Origin: Bacteroidota bacterium
GTDB lineage: Bacteria; Bacteroidota; Bacteroidia; Chitinophagales; JADIYW01
Direction: 5' to 3'
Length of the DNA stretch: 64,000 nt
NCBI GenBank assembly: GCA_963169645.1
Contig: CAUJCO010000009.1
Location: forward strand, 61,763 to 125,762
The position numbers and the translations under genes are program-made. The notes beneath the pieces were generated by a model, which was not told where the DNA came from, ran no database searches, and worked only from the letters and a program-made list of their open reading frames with translations. This document shows positions 1 through 8,306 of the stretch, in pieces. Position 1 is the first letter of the stretch. Each line of letters begins with the position of its first letter.

Positions 1-309
1 TATATGTTTATATTAATGGAACATTTGGGTTTAGATTATATTGTTTGGGATAAATCAGCTTCTATAGATTTTATTAAAGCAGAAAAGAAAACGGTTTCAG
101 CTACTTTTGAAATACCCAAAGAGAAAATAGCAGAAATAAAGAAATATGTAGATGAAAATGGAAAAGGTTTATTTACTTTCCATACAAATGTTGTGAATGA
201 ACAAGGCGAAACCGTTGCTGCGGTAGAAAAAGTGCTTTATGTAAAAAGTAAACAATTTTATAAAAACAAGGAGAAATCAACCAAAGCAACAAAAAAAAGT
301 ACTAAGTAG
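1..309 (+). CDS. DUF4442-type hotdog thioesterase-like protein, 5' end cut by window
   Basis: The reading frame is open from the window edge and ends with TAG at 307-309, so the N-terminal part lies outside the window. The visible segment (MEHLGLDYIVWDK, then a beta-rich stretch ending KVLYVKSK) resembles DUF4442 proteins, a hotdog-fold family related to PaaI thioesterases. Family membership suggests acyl-CoA thioester handling, but no catalytic residue can be confirmed in the part seen. The C-terminus is a lysine/threonine-rich tail (STKATKKSTK), probably disordered. The 3' end overlaps the convergent transporter gene by 8 bp. The ATG at 4 is internal to the domain and is not taken as the start. 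Confidence 0.7.
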   Translation, partial: YMFILMEHLGLDYIVWDKSASIDFIKAEKKTVSATFEIPKEKIAEIKKYVDENGKGLFTFHTNVVNEQGETVAAVEKVLYVKSKQFYKNKEKSTKATKKSTK

Positions 310-1186
310 TTTTACGTTTTCCGTGCAACATAGCATGCATAAAAACAGCCAACAGAATAATAAGTGTTCCAAGATAAAATTGCCAAGTCAACTCTTTGTT
401 TTCACCTAATATAATTGCCGCCAAGATAATGCCATAAACCGGCTCTAAATTATTGATGAGTGATGTCGTAAATGCATCGCTGGCTTTAAGTGCATATAAA
501 AACAAATTCTGAGGAATAGCGGTACAAAAAACTGCCAAAATCAGTAAATAAAAAAAGTCTGTCCAGCTTGGCAAATAAAATGCTCCGGGATTCCATTGCA
601 TATAAAATGGTAAACAAATAGTCATAAATACCCAAGCACTCACCATTTGTATAAATGTGATGGTATTAGGTGCAATATCTTGTGTATATTTCTTATTCAA
701 GATATTGTAAATAGCAGCCAAAAATGCAGCTAAAATGCCTAATAAAAATCCTTTTTTATACTGTATATCTAAGGAATGATTGATTAACAAAATAGCCGGA
801 ATCACTATAAAACCTAACAACAAATTTGAAGTATCAAATTTTGTTTTATTGATAAATGGCTCTAAGATTGCCACAAATAAGCTAACACCGGCAATACAAC
901 TCACAGCAACACTTGCATTCGAATGTTTAATGGAACCGTACCAAGCTATCCAATGTAAACACAACACTACACCGATTCCACTTACTTTCCATATTGATGC
1001 TTTTCTCAATCGTTTTACTTGCGGAAGCAATTTAGGTAAAAACAACATGCTTAGGCTAACCAACAAAACACGATACCAAACCAATGGAAATTCCTGAATG
1101 GAAATCACCTTTCCTAATACGGCAGTCAAGCCCCAAAGAAAGGTAGCTATGTTCATTTGTAAATAAGCTTTACTGCGTATTTCCAT
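302..1186 (-). CDS. DMT-superfamily (EamA) transporter
   Basis: The 294-residue protein is almost entirely hydrophobic, with about ten predicted transmembrane helices in two repeated EamA halves. The glycine/proline-rich helix ends (NNLEPVYGIILAAIILGE near residue 250) match the conserved closing helices of DMT permeases. It would export or import a small metabolite across the inner membrane; the substrate cannot be read from sequence. The gene starts with ATG at 1186, is divergent from the Mpo1-like gene at 1270, and its 3' end runs into the thioesterase-like gene. It appears monocistronic. Confidence 0.88.
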   Translation of the reverse strand: MEIRSKAYLQMNIATFLWGLTAVLGKVISIQEFPLVWYRVLLVSLSMLFLPKLLPQVKRLRKASIWKVSGIGVVLCLHWIAWYGSIKHSNASVAVSCIAGVSLFVAILEPFINKTKFDTSNLLLGFIVIPAILLINHSLDIQYKKGFLLGILAAFLAAIYNILNKKYTQDIAPNTITFIQMVSAWVFMTICLPFYMQWNPGAFYLPSWTDFFYLLILAVFCTAIPQNLFLYALKASDAFTTSLINNLEPVYGIILAAIILGENKELTWQFYLGTLIILLAVFMHAMLHGKRKTT

Positions 1187-1269
1187 TGTACAAAATTACA
1201 GAATAGAATATCGAAACAAAAATGTATGTGCCATTATATCTTATTTATATGTATCTTTAATCTACACAA

Positions 1270-1623
1270 ATGAAAAAAATGGAAAAGAAATACAAAACAT
1301 TTTGGAGCTTTTATCCATATTATCTTACCGAGCATAGCAATCCTATTTGTAGATTAACACACTATATTGGCACAAGTGGATTATTATTGGTAATTGCTGC
1401 AGCAATTTATTATAGCAATGCTAAAATCTTATTTTTATTACCTGTTGTAGGCTATGGTTTTGCTTGGGTTGGCCATTTTGTATTTGAGAAAAATAAACCG
1501 GCTACATTTCAATATCCATTATATAGCTTAGGTTCTGATTTTGTGATGTATTTCCATTTTTTAACAGGACAAATCGATAAAAAAGTGGAAGAAGCACATA
1601 AAATCATCCAAAATCAGGCTTAA
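1270..1623 (+). CDS. Mpo1-like (DUF962) membrane protein
   Basis: A 117-residue protein with the family pattern: an N-terminal motif (FWSFYPYYLTEHSNPICRLTH), two hydrophobic segments at about residues 37-70, then GHFVFEKNKPATFQYPLYS. It belongs to the DUF962/Mpo1 family; yeast Mpo1 is an iron-dependent dioxygenase that alpha-oxidises 2-hydroxy fatty acids. The conserved histidines (TH at about 31, GHF at about 76) fit metal binding. A second ATG three codons in (1279) is an equally possible start. It is a single gene between a divergent transporter and the two-component system. The enzymatic role here is inferred from the family only. Confidence 0.82.
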   Translation: MKKMEKKYKTFWSFYPYYLTEHSNPICRLTHYIGTSGLLLVIAAAIYYSNAKILFLLPVVGYGFAWVGHFVFEKNKPATFQYPLYSLGSDFVMYFHFLTGQIDKKVEEAHKIIQNQA

Positions 1624-1703
1624 AACTCTTATCTTATATTAAAAAATTAACTATTTAGGCAATCTTAACACTTTGCAATACGAACTCATTGTAATTTTAG
1701 ATT

Positions 1704-3188
1704 GTGAATAAGAATATTATCCTATTTACTTCTGTATTATTAATTCTCGGACTCTTCGGAATCGGGATGGTACAAATATTTTGGCTTAAAGGTGCCATTA
1801 AATCCAGAGAACAGGATTTTGACAAGGCGGTTTTCGAGAGTATGCATGAGATTTCTAAAAAAATTGAAGATTTATCATACAAGCCAATTCTTTCTAAATT
1901 AATACAAACACAAAAAATTCATGTTGATGAAAATGGTGAAATTGTCATCGAAATGTCGAATATGGATGAAGATGATAATGCTACTTTTTACAGAAATAGA
2001 GAAGAACCGCCTATGCAGCACCGCGTGTTTCCGCATGTAGAAGGCAATTCTTTTTACCATCATCCGGACGAAGAAACTTTCCCAACGGAAGTAGATAATT
2101 TGCAAGAATTTATGGTGCAACAGATGACGAGCTTGCAACCCATTTCCGAATTATTGGATACATCAAAATTAAATCAAATTATTAGTGAGTCATTGCAATC
2201 ACATGGCATACAAACCAAATTCAAATACGGTATAACAGAATATACCAACAATAATTTTGTATTACTCTCCAAAAATGCACCATTAACGGAATTGTACAAA
2301 ACACCTTATTGTGTAAAATTATTTAAACGAAATATGTTTGATGACCACAAATCATTAAAATTATATTTACCGGAAAAAAAGAAATTTCTATACTCGTCTA
2401 TATCACCAATGATAATATCCTCAACGATATTTTTTTTAATGGTGATAGGTGCATTTTATATGGCATTTAAAATCATCTTCCGACAAAAAAAATTATCGGA
2501 TATGAAAACGGATTTCATCAATAACATGACGCATGAATTGAAAACCCCGATTGCTACCATTTCTATTGCCAGTGAAATGCTTAAAGATAATTCCATTTCT
2601 GAATCAAAAGAAAACAGGGCAAAATATGCCGGAATAATATTTGATGAAAATAAAAGATTGTATAACCACGTTGAACAAGTATTGCAAATTGCACGCTTAG
2701 AGAAAGGTGAATTACAACTCAACATAGAAGATCGGGATATCCACGAAATCATTCAGGCATCAGCCAAACGCTTCCATTTGATATTAGAAGAACTAAATGG
2801 AAAAATAGAGTTGCATTTAAACGCAGAAAATCATATATTTAAATTGGATGAGATGCACTTTACGGCAGCAATCAATAATTTGATAGACAATGCCATTAAA
2901 TACAATGATAAAGTGCCATTAATAAAAATTAACACTTTTAATATTCCATCAGGCATACAAATTGAAGTAGTAGATAATGGCGTAGGTTTGTCAAAAGTGG
3001 AACAACAAAAGATATTCGAAAAGTTTTATCGGGTAACCAAAGGTAACGTACATGATACAAAAGGATTTGGTTTAGGACTCAGTTATGTTCAATCCATTAT
3101 CGACAAGCATGCCGGAAAAATTTGGGTGGAAAGTAAACCTAAAGAAGGCTCAAAATTTATTATTCAATTACCGGAAAATAACAATTAA
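1704..3188 (+). CDS. Sensor histidine kinase
   Basis: A 494-residue membrane histidine kinase. TM1 is at about residues 4-26, a roughly 200-residue extracytoplasmic sensor region follows without a recognised fold, and TM2 is at about 233-258. The HisKA dimerisation helix carries the phospho-acceptor His277 in NNMTHELKTP. The ATPase domain shows the N box (NLIDNAIKYND), G1 (DNGVGL) and G2 (GFGLGLSYV). The start is GTG at 1704, preceded by a TTTG...TAATTTTA promoter-like pair ending only 4 bp upstream, so the mRNA may have almost no leader. The response regulator follows after 27 bp and is its likely partner. The input signal is unknown. Confidence 0.93.
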   Translation: MNKNIILFTSVLLILGLFGIGMVQIFWLKGAIKSREQDFDKAVFESMHEISKKIEDLSYKPILSKLIQTQKIHVDENGEIVIEMSNMDEDDNATFYRNREEPPMQHRVFPHVEGNSFYHHPDEETFPTEVDNLQEFMVQQMTSLQPISELLDTSKLNQIISESLQSHGIQTKFKYGITEYTNNNFVLLSKNAPLTELYKTPYCVKLFKRNMFDDHKSLKLYLPEKKKFLYSSISPMIISSTIFFLMVIGAFYMAFKIIFRQKKLSDMKTDFINNMTHELKTPIATISIASEMLKDNSISESKENRAKYAGIIFDENKRLYNHVEQVLQIARLEKGELQLNIEDRDIHEIIQASAKRFHLILEELNGKIELHLNAENHIFKLDEMHFTAAINNLIDNAIKYNDKVPLIKINTFNIPSGIQIEVVDNGVGLSKVEQQKIFEKFYRVTKGNVHDTKGFGLGLSYVQSIIDKHAGKIWVESKPKEGSKFIIQLPENNN

Positions 3189-3215
3189 TATTAATCACAA
3201 ACTAAACGCATAAAC

Positions 3216-3926
3216 ATGAACACAGAAATTAAAAAACGCGTATTATTGGTAGAAGATGATCCGAATTTAGGCATGCTTTTACAAGAATATTTAAAACATA
3301 AAAACTTTGAGGTAGAACTAAAACGAGATGGCGTAGAAGGTTTATTTGCCTTTCGCAAAAACAACTATGATATCCTTTTATTAGATGTTATGATGCCTAA
3401 AAAAGATGGTTTTACTGTTGCAGAAGAAATCCGAAAAGAAGACAAAGAAATTCCGATTATTTTTCTCACGGCAAAATCATTAAAAGAAGATAAAATTAAA
3501 GGTTTAACCATTGGTGCTGATGACTATATTACTAAACCATTTAGCATGGAAATTTTAGAGCTAAAAATGCATGCTATTTTGCGTCGAACGGAGAAGCACG
3601 AAGTGCAAGTAGCCATGGATGAGTATCGTGCCGGCGATTGTGTATTAGATTACAAAAACCACAAGCTTAGTGTAAAAGGCAACGAAATCAAATTGACAAC
3701 TAAAGAAAATGAACTTTTGAGATTGTTTTTCGAAAAGAAAAATCAAATATTAGAACGCGAATTAGCACTCAAACATGTATGGCAAGATGACAGCTATTTT
3801 ACGGCAAGAAGTATGGATGTGTTTATTTCTAAAATTAGAAAATATATTAAGGAAGATGAACATCTTCAAATCCTCAATATTCATGGACAAGGTTATAAAC
3901 TAGTCGAAAATGAAATGGTAAGCTAG
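3216..3926 (+). CDS. OmpR-family response regulator
   Basis: A 236-residue response regulator. The receiver domain (about residues 7-120) has the acidic pair in LVEDDPN, phospho-acceptor Asp57 in LLLDVMMPKKDG, and the switch lysine in TKPF. The C-terminal winged helix (about 135-232) ends in the typical SMDVFISKIRKYIKED and GQGYKLV motifs of OmpR/PhoB proteins. It lies 27 bp after the kinase and is almost certainly co-transcribed with it. The stop codon TAG at 3924-3926 is immediately followed by the 8-bp TAATGTAG repeat array, so the repeat begins exactly at the gene end. The target genes are not evident. Confidence 0.95.
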   Translation: MNTEIKKRVLLVEDDPNLGMLLQEYLKHKNFEVELKRDGVEGLFAFRKNNYDILLLDVMMPKKDGFTVAEEIRKEDKEIPIIFLTAKSLKEDKIKGLTIGADDYITKPFSMEILELKMHAILRRTEKHEVQVAMDEYRAGDCVLDYKNHKLSVKGNEIKLTTKENELLRLFFEKKNQILERELALKHVWQDDSYFTARSMDVFISKIRKYIKEDEHLQILNIHGQGYKLVENEMVS

Positions 3927-3990
3927 TAATGTAATAATGTAATAATGTAGTAATGTAGTAATGTAGTAATGTAGTAATGTAACAATGTCA
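3927..3990. repeat. Tandem 8-bp repeat array (TAATGTAG type)
   Basis: Eight consecutive 8-bp units read TAATGTAA or TAATGTAG, the last being CAATGTCA, starting on the base after the response regulator stop codon. The minus-strand reading of this array looks like a tyrosine/leucine-rich peptide but is a repeat artefact. A second array of the same unit occurs at 4379-4474, and both end by running into the same 154-bp direct repeat. Confidence 0.93.
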
Positions 3991-4136
3991 TTCCCTTGAA
4001 AAAGGGAATCCCATTTATTTTAATGAAACCATTATTCTCTCTACTCGAAATATTAACCGCAAAGTGCACAAAGTATTTACACAAAGAGCACAAAGTTTTT
4101 TCAACTGTCATTCCCTCGAAAGATGGAATCCCATTT
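3983..4136. repeat. 154-bp direct repeat, copy 1
   Basis: This segment matches 4467-4620 base for base with one mismatch (offset 484 bp). It opens with a short hairpin (CATTCCC ... GGGAATC), contains a CACAAAG-rich stretch, and closes with a second GTCATTCCC...GGAATCCCATTT unit. No coding signal is convincing. A related unit occurs in inverted form just downstream (ATTCCCATTTTCATGGGAATGAC at about 4150-4172). It looks like a non-coding interspersed repeat. Confidence 0.9.
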
Positions 4137-4378
4137 TATTTCCAGTGAGATTCCCATTTTCATGGGAATGACACGCTACAAACAACTCACTACTCAAAAA
4201 AGTGCTGACCGCAGAAGAGTTCGATTTTTTGAAATACACAGCAATAGCTTTAAAATCAACGAAGGGAAGGCAATAAGCATTTGCGTTGATTTTAGAAGCG
4301 GTTGATGTGAGGAACGAAACATCAAATTGCCTTGTAGTTCAAAAAAAGCTTTTGTTACTTTTGGCTTCAAAAGTAAGA
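4137..4378. other. Non-coding spacer between repeat copies, with an inverted repeat
   Basis: No credible gene is visible here. It holds an inverted GGGAATGAC unit near 4164-4172 and a 10-bp perfect inverted repeat (AAAATCAACG at 4252-4261, CGTTGATTTT at 4284-4293) that extends imperfectly outward to GCTT/AAGC. Near 4340-4378 there is a run of AAAGCTTTTGTTACTTTTGGCT-like sequence with inverted AAAAG/CTTTT words. The region may be a decayed mobile or repeat element. Confidence 0.6.
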
Positions 4379-4474
4379 TAATGAAATAATGGAATAATGG
4401 AATAATAAAGTAATGTAGTAATGTAGTAATGTAGCAATGTAGTAATGTAGCAATGTAGCAATGTAGCAATGTCA
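4379..4474. repeat. Tandem 8-bp repeat array, second copy
   Basis: Twelve 8-bp units, from degenerate (TAATGAAA, TAATGGAA) to regular (TAATGTAG, CAATGTAG), end in CAATGTCA, which is the first unit of the second 154-bp repeat copy. The unit and orientation match the array at 3927-3990, but the copy number and the C/T variants differ, as expected of slippage. Confidence 0.92.
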
Positions 4475-4620
4475 TTCCCTTGAAAAAGGAAATCCCATTT
4501 ATTTTAATGAAACCATTATTCTCTCTACTCGAAATATTAACCGCAAAGTGCACAAAGTATTTACACAAAGAGCACAAAGTTTTTTCAACTGTCATTCCCT
4601 CGAAAGATGGAATCCCATTT
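4467..4620. repeat. 154-bp direct repeat, copy 2
   Basis: Second copy of the segment at 3983-4136, identical except for one G/A difference in the first hairpin. It is followed by a short ACTAC/ACTCxCT-rich microrepeat (about 4634-4672) and then by the dcd promoter. Confidence 0.9.
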
Positions 4621-4732
4621 ATTACAATGAAATCATCATTCTCACTACTCACTACTCGCTACTCTCTACTCATTATGCGCATCTTGATATGCAACACAAA
4701 TGTTAGCTATTAAAAAATCTAAAATGCTTTAG

Positions 4733-4740
4733 TATCTTTG
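4733..4740 (+). promoter_or_regulatory. -7 promoter box of dcd, leaderless arrangement
   Basis: TATCTTTG matches the Bacteroidota -7 consensus TAnnTTTG exactly and is followed by CGGC and then the ATG at 4745. With transcription starting about four bases after the box, the mRNA would begin at or next to the start codon. Confidence 0.75.
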
Positions 4741-4744
4741 CGGC

Positions 4745-5281
4745 ATGATTTTATCAGACAAACAGATTTTACAAGAGATAGACAAAGGCACTATTTTAAT
4801 TGAGCCTTACGAAAGAACCTATTTAGGTACTAACTCCTACGATGTACATCTAAGTAAATACTTAGCAACATATACACAACCTGTATTAGATGCTAAAATG
4901 CATAATACCATTCATCATTTCGAAATCCCGGAAGAAGGTTTTGTGTTGGAACCGGGTGTTTTATATTTGGGTTCTACATTAGAATATACCGAAACCCATG
5001 CTCATGTTCCATTTTTGGAAGGTAAGTCCTCAATGGGACGCTTAGGAATTGATATTCATGCAACGGCAGGCAAAGGTGATGTTGGTTTTTGCAATCACTG
5101 GACTTTAGAAATTTCATGTATTCAGCCAGTCCGTATCTATGCCGGCATGCCCGTTGGTCAGTTAATTTATTTTATGGTGGAAGGTGATATAGAAAATGCG
5201 TATAACAAAAAAGCTTCTGCCAAATACAACGAACGCACACCCAAGCCTATGGAAAGCATGATGTGGAAGAATTTCAAGTAG
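4745..5281 (+). CDS. dcd: dCTP deaminase
   Basis: A 178-residue enzyme that deaminates dCTP to dUTP for thymidylate synthesis, normally a homotrimer. The signature SSMGRLGIDIHATAGKGDVGF and the following WTLEI strand, which carries the catalytic glutamate, are intact. The C-terminal segment (KYNERTPKPMES) matches the lid that closes over the nucleotide. The length is typical. ATG at 4745 is chosen because it lies 4 bp behind a perfect -7 box and gives the expected N-terminus MILSDKQI. It is a stand-alone gene after the repeat region. Confidence 0.96.
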   Translation: MILSDKQILQEIDKGTILIEPYERTYLGTNSYDVHLSKYLATYTQPVLDAKMHNTIHHFEIPEEGFVLEPGVLYLGSTLEYTETHAHVPFLEGKSSMGRLGIDIHATAGKGDVGFCNHWTLEISCIQPVRIYAGMPVGQLIYFMVEGDIENAYNKKASAKYNERTPKPMESMMWKNFK

Positions 5282-5294
5282 AATTTAGGTAAAA

Positions 5295-6149
5295 TTAATT
5301 TTTCGGCTTAAAAGGCTCTACCATTAATTTATAATACTTTGTATAGTATTTTAATTGCTCATCATTCATATAATTTGAAAAAGCCCCCACCTCTCCTTTT
5401 CGTATAAAATTATCAAATACCTGAGGTGATTTTAAATTAGGTGGAATTTCTCCAAATTTACTTTCATTTTTCTTCATAAAATCAAAGGAAGAATGTTGTT
5501 TTACTCTGCTTAATATAGGTTCTGTTAAATCAACATTAAAAAAAACAGCAATTTTCTGAACAGTAGAATCAAAATTAGATTTTAAATCTTCATAAGATAT
5601 ATACAGAATGTTTAATTTGTTTTTATTTAGAAACCATGTGTTCATAAATTTGAAATAATTAATTCCTTTTTTATCAATCATAAAATAAGATTCAAAATTA
5701 CTATCAAACGTTAAATTGGAATCTAAATAATCTTTATTATGATGATATAAAGAAACAGCTACATCTTTACCATCTCTATAAACAAATATAATTTTATTTC
5801 TAGCTTTCTCATCAAATCTATCATAACTATCATGTGATTTTAAAATACGAGGTGATGGCATTTGATTAATTTTTTCTGGACTTTCGCCATTAAATGCTTG
5901 ATTACTTGGCCATGGTGACACATCATAAATGTGATTAAAATCCATATTACCTTCAGTCAATAAATTATATAGAATTACTTGCACCCAAGTTGTACCCGAT
6001 TTTGGAAAAGAAACAATATATATATCATCTTTTCTAACTTCAAAATCATAAAAATAAAGATGTCGCCTTAATTCTCTTAAAGCGACACCTAAATTCTTTT
6101 GGATTTTAGAAACCCATTCAATAATAAATACTAAAATTGATTTCTGCAT
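5295..6149 (-). CDS. Sulfotransferase domain protein
   Basis: A 284-residue PAPS-dependent sulfotransferase of the cytosolic SULT-like fold (Sulfotransfer_1). The 5'-phosphosulfate loop is FPKSGTTWVQ (about residues 49-58), the 3'-phosphate motif is VYRDGKDVAVSLYHH (about 124-138), and the C-terminal RKGEVGAFSNY matches the RKGxxGDW-type PAPS loop. It would transfer sulfate to a hydroxyl or amino group of an unknown acceptor. It is preceded by the small lipoprotein gene with a 12-bp gap, so both probably share the promoter at 6426-6433. Such genes are often acquired by transfer, but composition gives no clear sign of that here. Confidence 0.9.
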   Translation of the reverse strand: MQKSILVFIIEWVSKIQKNLGVALRELRRHLYFYDFEVRKDDIYIVSFPKSGTTWVQVILYNLLTEGNMDFNHIYDVSPWPSNQAFNGESPEKINQMPSPRILKSHDSYDRFDEKARNKIIFVYRDGKDVAVSLYHHNKDYLDSNLTFDSNFESYFMIDKKGINYFKFMNTWFLNKNKLNILYISYEDLKSNFDSTVQKIAVFFNVDLTEPILSRVKQHSSFDFMKKNESKFGEIPPNLKSPQVFDNFIRKGEVGAFSNYMNDEQLKYYTKYYKLMVEPFKPKN

Positions 6150-6161
6150 TAAGCTTTTTCT

Positions 6162-6386
6162 TTATTTACACTCTGAAGTATAAGTAACTTTTACACCATC
6201 TATACTTTTTAAATATGTAACATAAGCATCAAAAGCTTCTCTATTCGGAAAATCACTTACACAAACACATCCTGTATCTCCATCATAAGTATACGATATA
6301 CAATCTTTGTTCTTTTTACAAGAGCTAATTCCGGTAGCAACTAAAACTGCTGTAAATAATACGGCTACAATGTTTCTTTTTTTCAT
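6162..6386 (-). CDS. Small lipoprotein
   Basis: A 74-residue protein with a lipoprotein signal peptide ending in the lipobox ISSC (Cys23) followed by KKNKD. The mature part has three further cysteines (CISY, GCVC, ...SECK), suggesting disulfides. There is no recognisable domain. It lies upstream of the sulfotransferase with 12 bp between them, probably in one transcript. The function is unknown. Confidence 0.78.
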   Translation of the reverse strand: MKKRNIVAVLFTAVLVATGISSCKKNKDCISYTYDGDTGCVCVSDFPNREAFDAYVTYLKSIDGVKVTYTSECK

Positions 6387-6425
6387 AGTTTAATATTTTT
6401 AATAGTTAAAAAATAATTATCTAAA

Positions 6426-6433
6426 CAAAGATA
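6426..6433 (-). promoter_or_regulatory. -7 promoter box for lipoprotein-sulfotransferase unit
   Basis: On the minus strand TATCTTTG fits TAnnTTTG perfectly, 40 bp upstream of the lipoprotein ATG at 6386. The leader would be about 35 nt and A/T-rich. Confidence 0.6.
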
Positions 6434-6503
6434 TAATTGAATTTTAAAAAAACAAATAAAAAATATCCACAACAAAAAATATTTTTCTTCTTACATTTAC
6501 ACT

Positions 6504-8126
6504 ATGACAGATTTTGACTTTAATAAAAATGAAGACGCTATGCGTCTATCAATCGATGAATTAAAACTTAAATTGCAAAAAATATATCTCGGCGGTGGAC
6601 AAAAAAAGATAGACTCCGAACATAAAAAAGGAAAATTAACCGCACGGGAACGCATCGAATATTTATTAGATAAAAACACGGAACATATAGAAATAGCAGC
6701 ACTTGCCGGCGATGATATGTATGCCGAACAAGGTGGTTGTCCTAGTGGTGGCGTGGTAGTAGTGATTGGTTATATTTCGGGCAGACAATGTATGGTGGTT
6801 GCCAATGATGCCACCGTTAAAGCCGGTGCTTGGTTTCCTATTACCGGAAAAAAGAATTTGCGGGCACAAGAAATTGCTTTAGAAAATAAATTACCAATTA
6901 TCTACTTAGTAGATAGTGCCGGAGTTTTCCTTCCAATGCAAGATGAAATTTTTCCAGACAAAGAAAACTTCGGACGCATTTTTAGAAACAATGCAAAAAT
7001 GTCATCAATGGGCATTCCGCAAATAGCTGCAATTATGGGCAGTTGTGTTGCCGGTGGAGCCTACTTACCTATTATGAGTGATGAGAGTTTAATTGTAGAT
7101 GGCACCGGAAGCATTTTTTTAGCAGGACCTTACTTGGTAAAGGCGGCAATAGGCGAAACCGTAGATAGCGAAACATTAGGAGGTGCCACTGCACAAACTG
7201 CTATCAGTGGTGTTTGTGATTATAAAATGAAAGACGACAAAGAATGCCTTGATACTATAAAAAAATTAGTACAAAAATTTGGGAAATTTGAGTGTGCCGG
7301 GTTTGACAGGATAAAGGCGAAAAAACCGAAAGAAAATGAAAAAGAAATTTATGGTATCTTTTCCACTTTCAAACCGTACGATGTTAAAGAAGTTATAAAA
7401 CGCATCGTAGATAATTCCGAAATAACAGAATACAAAGAAGATTACGGCAAAACTATTGTTTGTGCCTATGCACGCATCGATGGTTGGAGTGTTGGAATAG
7501 TTGCCAATCAACGCTCTATTGTAAAGAGTGCCAAAGGCGAAGTACAAGTAGGTGGTGTCATCTATTCTGATTCGGCAGATAAAGCTGCACGTTTTATCAT
7601 GTTGTGCAATCAAAAGAAAATTCCTTTAGTTTTCTTACAAGATGTAACCGGATTTATGGTAGGAAGTCGTAGTGAAAATGGTGGTATTATAAAAGATGGG
7701 GCTAAATTAGTAAATGCCGTATCCAATTCCACTGTTCCAAAATTTACCATCGTAACAGGAAACTCATACGGAGCCGGCAATTACGCCATGTGTGGTAAGG
7801 CATACGATCCAAGATTTATGTTGGCTTGGCCAAGTGCTAAAATTGCAGTAATGGGCGGTGAGCAAGCATCAAAAGTAATTTTACAAATACAAGAAGCTGC
7901 GCTTCAAGCCAAAGGTGCAAGTCATACAGATGAAGAGAAAGAAGCAATACTAAAGGAAATAAAAGACAAATACGACAAAACAACATCAGCCTATTATGCC
8001 GCTTCCAGAATTTGGGTAGATGCCATTATTGACCCATTAGAAACACGTAAATGGATTTCATTTGGAATTGAAGCAGCCAACAACGCTCCTGTTGAGAAAT
8101 TCAACGTTGGCGTTATTCAAGTTTAA
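6504..8126 (+). CDS. Acyl-CoA carboxylase carboxyltransferase (methylcrotonyl-CoA type)
   Basis: A 540-residue biotin-dependent carboxyltransferase. The two crotonase-fold halves are complete: N-terminal ARERIEYLLD, then LVDSAGVFLPMQDEIFPDKENFGRIF and MGSCVAGGAYLPIMSDESL, and in the second half LQDVTGFMVGS and GNSYGAGNYAMCGKAYDPRF. The DSAGVFLPxQ...FPD and VAGGAYLPxMSDE patterns favour a methylcrotonyl- or geranyl-CoA carboxylase beta subunit over propionyl-CoA carboxylase. It would serve leucine catabolism with a separate biotin carboxylase/biotin carrier subunit, which is not in this window. The ATG at 6504 is preceded by CTTACATTTACACT, the same 14 bases found in front of mqnD. Confidence 0.9.
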   Translation: MTDFDFNKNEDAMRLSIDELKLKLQKIYLGGGQKKIDSEHKKGKLTARERIEYLLDKNTEHIEIAALAGDDMYAEQGGCPSGGVVVVIGYISGRQCMVVANDATVKAGAWFPITGKKNLRAQEIALENKLPIIYLVDSAGVFLPMQDEIFPDKENFGRIFRNNAKMSSMGIPQIAAIMGSCVAGGAYLPIMSDESLIVDGTGSIFLAGPYLVKAAIGETVDSETLGGATAQTAISGVCDYKMKDDKECLDTIKKLVQKFGKFECAGFDRIKAKKPKENEKEIYGIFSTFKPYDVKEVIKRIVDNSEITEYKEDYGKTIVCAYARIDGWSVGIVANQRSIVKSAKGEVQVGGVIYSDSADKAARFIMLCNQKKIPLVFLQDVTGFMVGSRSENGGIIKDGAKLVNAVSNSTVPKFTIVTGNSYGAGNYAMCGKAYDPRFMLAWPSAKIAVMGGEQASKVILQIQEAALQAKGASHTDEEKEAILKEIKDKYDKTTSAYYAASRIWVDAIIDPLETRKWISFGIEAANNAPVEKFNVGVIQV

Positions 8127-8306
8127 AAAGATACTTTTGAAACATAGATTATTTTTATACTCTATTGTATGTCAATTTCCAATAATTAGTTACCAATGAA
8201 ATTAAAATAGTGATTATAAAAACTAATTAGTGTTTAATTAACAAAATAAGTTGTGTTACAAAACAAAAGTCAATTAATTTCGTTTCGTAAATAAGAAATA
8301 AAAACA

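Noticed and set aside
780..1097. Plus-strand open frame antisense to the DMT transporter
   Set aside because: No family resemblance and fully inside a well supported gene on the other strand; the same holds for many antisense frames inside bshC, E2, ahcY, ftsY and nirK.
3927..4474. 8-bp arrays considered as a CRISPR array
   Set aside because: The units are contiguous, far too short, and there are no spacers or cas genes.
3923..4652. Long minus-strand and plus-strand open frames through the repeat region, giving Tyr/Leu/His-rich peptides
   Set aside because: They are translations of the 8-bp tandem repeat and the 154-bp direct repeat; both copies encode nearly the same peptide by duplication, and there is no family match, start signal or coding-like codon use.
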